From Bacillota bacterium (GTDB taxonomy: Bacteria > Bacillota > Clostridia > Christensenellales > Aristaeellaceae): a DNA stretch of 7,183 nucleotides. A program made the translations under genes and the position numbers. A model generated the notes under the pieces. The model saw nothing but the letters and a program-made list of their open reading frames with translations. It did no database searches and was not told the origin of the DNA. The stretch is taken from assembly GCA_019137115.1 (NCBI GenBank), contig JAGVSV010000033.1, positions 1 through 7,183 on the forward strand. Direction: 5' to 3'. Each line of letters starts with the position of its first letter. The stretch's first letter is position 1. Of the stretch, positions 5,950-7,183 are shown piece by piece.

Positions 5950-6333
5950 GTGAACATCATCATCCGCAACGCGTCGGAGCTGTCCATCTATGAGCAGATC
6001 CGCCAGCAGATCAGGGCCGCCATCCTGTCCGGCGAGCTGGCGGCCGGCGAGCAGCTGCCGTCCATCCGTCAGCTGGCAAAGGCGCTGCGTATCAGCGTGA
6101 TCACCACCAAGCGGGCCTACGATGAGCTGGAGCAGGAAGGCTTCATCGAGCAGGTGCAGGGCAAGGGCAGCTTTGTGAAGGCCCAGAACCCGCAGCTGAT
6201 CCGCGAGGAGCACTTGCGCCAGATTGAGGAGCTGCTGGCCGAGGCATGGCGCCTGGCGCGGCAGGCCGACATCGGCCCAAAAGAATTGCGGGAACTGCTG
6301 GACGTGATGGAAGGGGAACCGGACAATGGGTGA
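5950..6333 (+). CDS. ytrA: GntR-family transcriptional regulator, YtrA subfamily
   Basis: A 127-residue DNA-binding repressor. The GntR winged-helix domain occupies about residues 11-77: IYEQIRQQIRAAILSGEL, then GEQLPSIRQLAKALRIS with the family LPSxR motif (36-40), then TTKRAYDELEQEGFI and the wing GKGSFV (71-76). Only a short C-terminal helical region follows (about 84-121), as in YtrA-type proteins, which dimerise through two helices and lack a large effector domain. GTG 5950 is preceded by AAAGGAGG (5936-5943) at six bases; an in-frame ATG at 5920 lies before that site. Such regulators usually repress their own ABC transporter operon and respond to cell-wall antibiotics. The gene overlaps the start of the transporter ATPase remnant by eight bases. 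The regulator itself looks fully intact. Confidence 0.93.
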   Translation: MNIIIRNASELSIYEQIRQQIRAAILSGELAAGEQLPSIRQLAKALRISVITTKRAYDELEQEGFIEQVQGKGSFVKAQNPQLIREEHLRQIEELLAEAWRLARQADIGPKELRELLDVMEGEPDNG

Positions 6334-6456
6334 GACCGCCATGCAAATCAAAGGCCTGACCAAGCGCTATCCCGGCTTTACACTGGGCCGCTGAGTTTTG
6401 ACGTGCCCAGCGGCAGCATTGTGGGCTTCATCGGCGAGAACGGCGCGGGCAAGACG
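6326..6456 (+). pseudogene. ABC transporter ATPase remnant (frameshifted, truncated after Walker A)
   Basis: ATG 6326 overlaps the regulator's stop region and has AAGGGG (6311-6316) upstream. It encodes MGETAMQIKGLTKRYPGFTLG, a normal ABC ATPase N-terminus, but stops at TGA 6392-6394. The reading frame shifted by one base continues L-S-F-D-V-P-S-G-S-I-V-G-F-I-G and reaches the Walker A motif GENGAGKT (6433-6456). Restoring one C in the GGGCCG run at 6385-6390 would rejoin the frames as ...TLGPLSFDVPSG. After the Walker A threonine the ATPase text ends: Q-loop, ABC signature, Walker B and switch histidine are all missing. The protein cannot work as an ATPase. Confidence 0.88.
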
Positions 6457-6663
6457 CGCATCCTCTACCTGGGCATCATCTTCGGCGTCATTTCTGGCAT
6501 GAATCTGGGCAGACAGGTCAGCGCCACCCTGGCCGCCTGGGGGCAGGAGATCAGCAGCCTGCCGCCGCTCCCGGTGGGCCTGGGCGGGATTGCGCTGCTG
6601 GCGCTGCTGATGGCGGGTTCCATCCGGCTGTCCATCGGGTTCGTGAACCAAAAGGACTACTGA
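6457..6663 (+). pseudogene. ABC-2-type permease C-terminal remnant fused to the ATPase stub
   Basis: Directly after the Walker A motif, and in the same frame, the sequence changes to membrane-protein text of 68 residues ending at TGA 6661-6663. It contains a hydrophobic stretch ILYLGIIFGVIS, a polar middle section, then a helix VGLGGIALLALLMAGSI and the ending SIRLSIGFVNQKDY. ABC-2-type permeases of this operon class commonly end in a last helix followed by S-x-x-x-S-x-x-x-Y/F-x-x-K-x-F/Y. It is read as the C-terminus of the transporter permease, joined to the ATPase by a deletion that removed most of both genes. Assignment to a permease rests on hydrophobicity, ending and context. Confidence 0.7.
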
Positions 6664-6675
6664 CCGCCGCCCGGA

Positions 6676-6698
6676 CGCGGTGGCCCCCGCGCGGCTTT
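6676..6698 (+). terminator. Weak GC-rich hairpin after the transporter remnant
   Basis: CGCGG (6676-6680) and CCGCG (6687-6691) can form a five-base stem with a TGGCCC loop, 13 bases after the remnant's stop codon. The following CGGCTTTCTG is only a poor T-tract. It may be the old operon terminator. Confidence 0.35.
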
Positions 6699-6699
6699 C

Positions 6700-6835
6700 T
6701 GTCCAGTTTGTGTCCATTTTTGCCCAGGTTTTTGTCCATGCCAACAGCGGCGAACCTGCCCCCCAAAAAGCCAGTGTTTTCAACGCTTTCCGCCCACTTG
6801 GGGAGCACCCCGGGTATTTATATCCATTTTGTCCA
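6700..6835. repeat. Cluster of TGTCCA-type repeats
   Basis: TGTCCA occurs at 6700-6705, 6711-6716, 6734-6739 and 6830-6835, with near-copies TGCCCA at 6721-6726 and TATCCA at 6821-6826, mostly followed by T-rich sequence. The first four lie 10 to 13 bases apart, about one helical turn. An inverted 10-base copy of TTGTGTCCAT (6708-6717) occurs at the window end (7170-7179). Confidence 0.5.
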
Positions 6836-6935
6836 TCTGTTCTGCTGTGTTGATTTCGTAGGTCTCCTGACCAGGGAAATGAGCCGCCCATACAGACCCC
6901 TCAAGGGGAGGAACCCAAAGAAGATCATGGATATC

Positions 6936-7010
6936 GCTTCATACATATATGCTGTATACATAAGCATATGCATATATCCATATGAACTCATATAAAACCA
7001 TACATATGTC
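6936..7010. repeat. AT-rich block with CATACATAT repeats and nested palindromes
   Basis: CATACATAT is repeated at 6940-6948 and 6999-7007. ATATATGC (6945-6952) and GCATATAT (6970-6977) are perfect inverted arms, and GTATAC, GCATATGC, CATATG and ACATATGT lie within or beside them. Composition is far more AT-rich than the rest of the window. It could be a protein-binding or easily melted region, or degenerate mobile DNA. Confidence 0.5.
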
Positions 7011-7183
7011 CCTGCTGACATGAAGACATTCCTACATCCATACAATCATCCATCGATCCCATCATCTGCTTGGTTCTCTGTCTGATCGTTGGCCCGAACC
7101 CTTCTTCGTTCTCCCCCTGACAGGATGACCCCGACTTTTCCCGCGCAGCGGAAACAACACGCCACACACATGGACACAATGGA

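Larger units (their letters stand above)
6664..7183. other. 520-base region without a supported gene
   Basis: No reading frame here has a plausible ribosome binding site, recognisable protein text or codon use like the neighbouring genes. Base composition changes from GC-rich (6664-6700) through mixed sequence to an AT-rich block (about 6936-7010) and then a pyrimidine-rich stretch with repeated ATCC/CATC words (7028-7068). It holds the weak hairpin, the TGTCCA cluster and the CATA/ATATG repeats listed separately. I see no tRNA, rRNA, CRISPR array or riboswitch. Confidence 0.6.

Noticed and set aside
6403..6663. 86-codon open frame as a genuine small membrane protein
   Set aside because: The GTG start has no ribosome binding site, and the text is an ATPase fragment up to Walker A followed by permease-like text; it is better read as a deletion remnant.
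6367..6891. 174-codon open frame on the - strand across the transporter remnant
   Set aside because: It runs antisense to recognisable ATPase and permease text and has no recognisable domain; its right part is simply the TGTCCA repeat region read backwards.
6708..6995. 95-codon open frame on the + strand in the gene-free end region
   Set aside because: No ribosome binding site, crosses the repeat cluster and the AT-rich block, and the translation shows no coherent domain.
6940..7010. CRISPR array or replication iterons in the AT-rich repeats
   Set aside because: Repeat units are short and unevenly spaced, with no regular spacers and no cas, rep or dnaA genes nearby.
7060..7140. Possible tRNA (a GGGTTCGGG-like motif on the - strand)
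   Set aside because: No acceptor stem, anticodon arm or D arm can be folded around the motif.

Overview
The window looks like a piece of a moderately high-GC Firmicutes (Clostridia-type) chromosome. RNase J, a YlbF/YheA-family protein, an MltG-type transglycosylase, a YtrA-type GntR regulator, strong AAGGAGG-type ribosome binding sites and extended -10 promoters all fit that group. No species can be named from the sequence alone. All intact genes lie on the + strand.

Layout. Positions 1-159 are the right-hand end of an IS3-family insertion sequence: the last 28 codons of its transposase plus the terminal non-coding end. Next come an RluF-type 23S rRNA pseudouridine synthase (240-983), a small membrane protein of the RseC/MucC type with a CxxCxxC motif (1080-1517), and a full-length RNase J (1676-3337). 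A YlbF/YheA-family protein (3416-3763), the cell-wall lytic transglycosylase MltG (3768-4946) and an endonuclease IV-like TIM-barrel protein (4961-5839) follow with very short spacing and probably form one operon. A YtrA-type regulator (5950-6333) follows with its own promoter and a perfect operator. The ABC transporter that should be co-transcribed with it survives only as a frameshifted and internally deleted remnant (6326-6663). The last 520 bases contain no gene I can support. They hold a cluster of TGTCCA repeats and an AT-rich block of CATA/ATATG repeats.

Themes. RNA metabolism dominates the left and centre (rRNA modification, RNase J, a YlbF/YheA-family protein whose relatives modulate RNA decay in Bacillus). 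Cell-envelope functions are represented by MltG and by the decayed ytr-like transporter locus. Three of the four recognisable promoters carry a long inverted repeat over or next to the -35 element: 1013-1032, 1534-1560 and 5875-5899. The last matches the spacing I recall for the Bacillus YtrA operator, and the second matches the GlnR/TnrA consensus pattern. I did not find a clearly new multi-gene system. The most unusual items are the intact regulator and operator beside a collapsed transporter, and the palindromic promoter regions.
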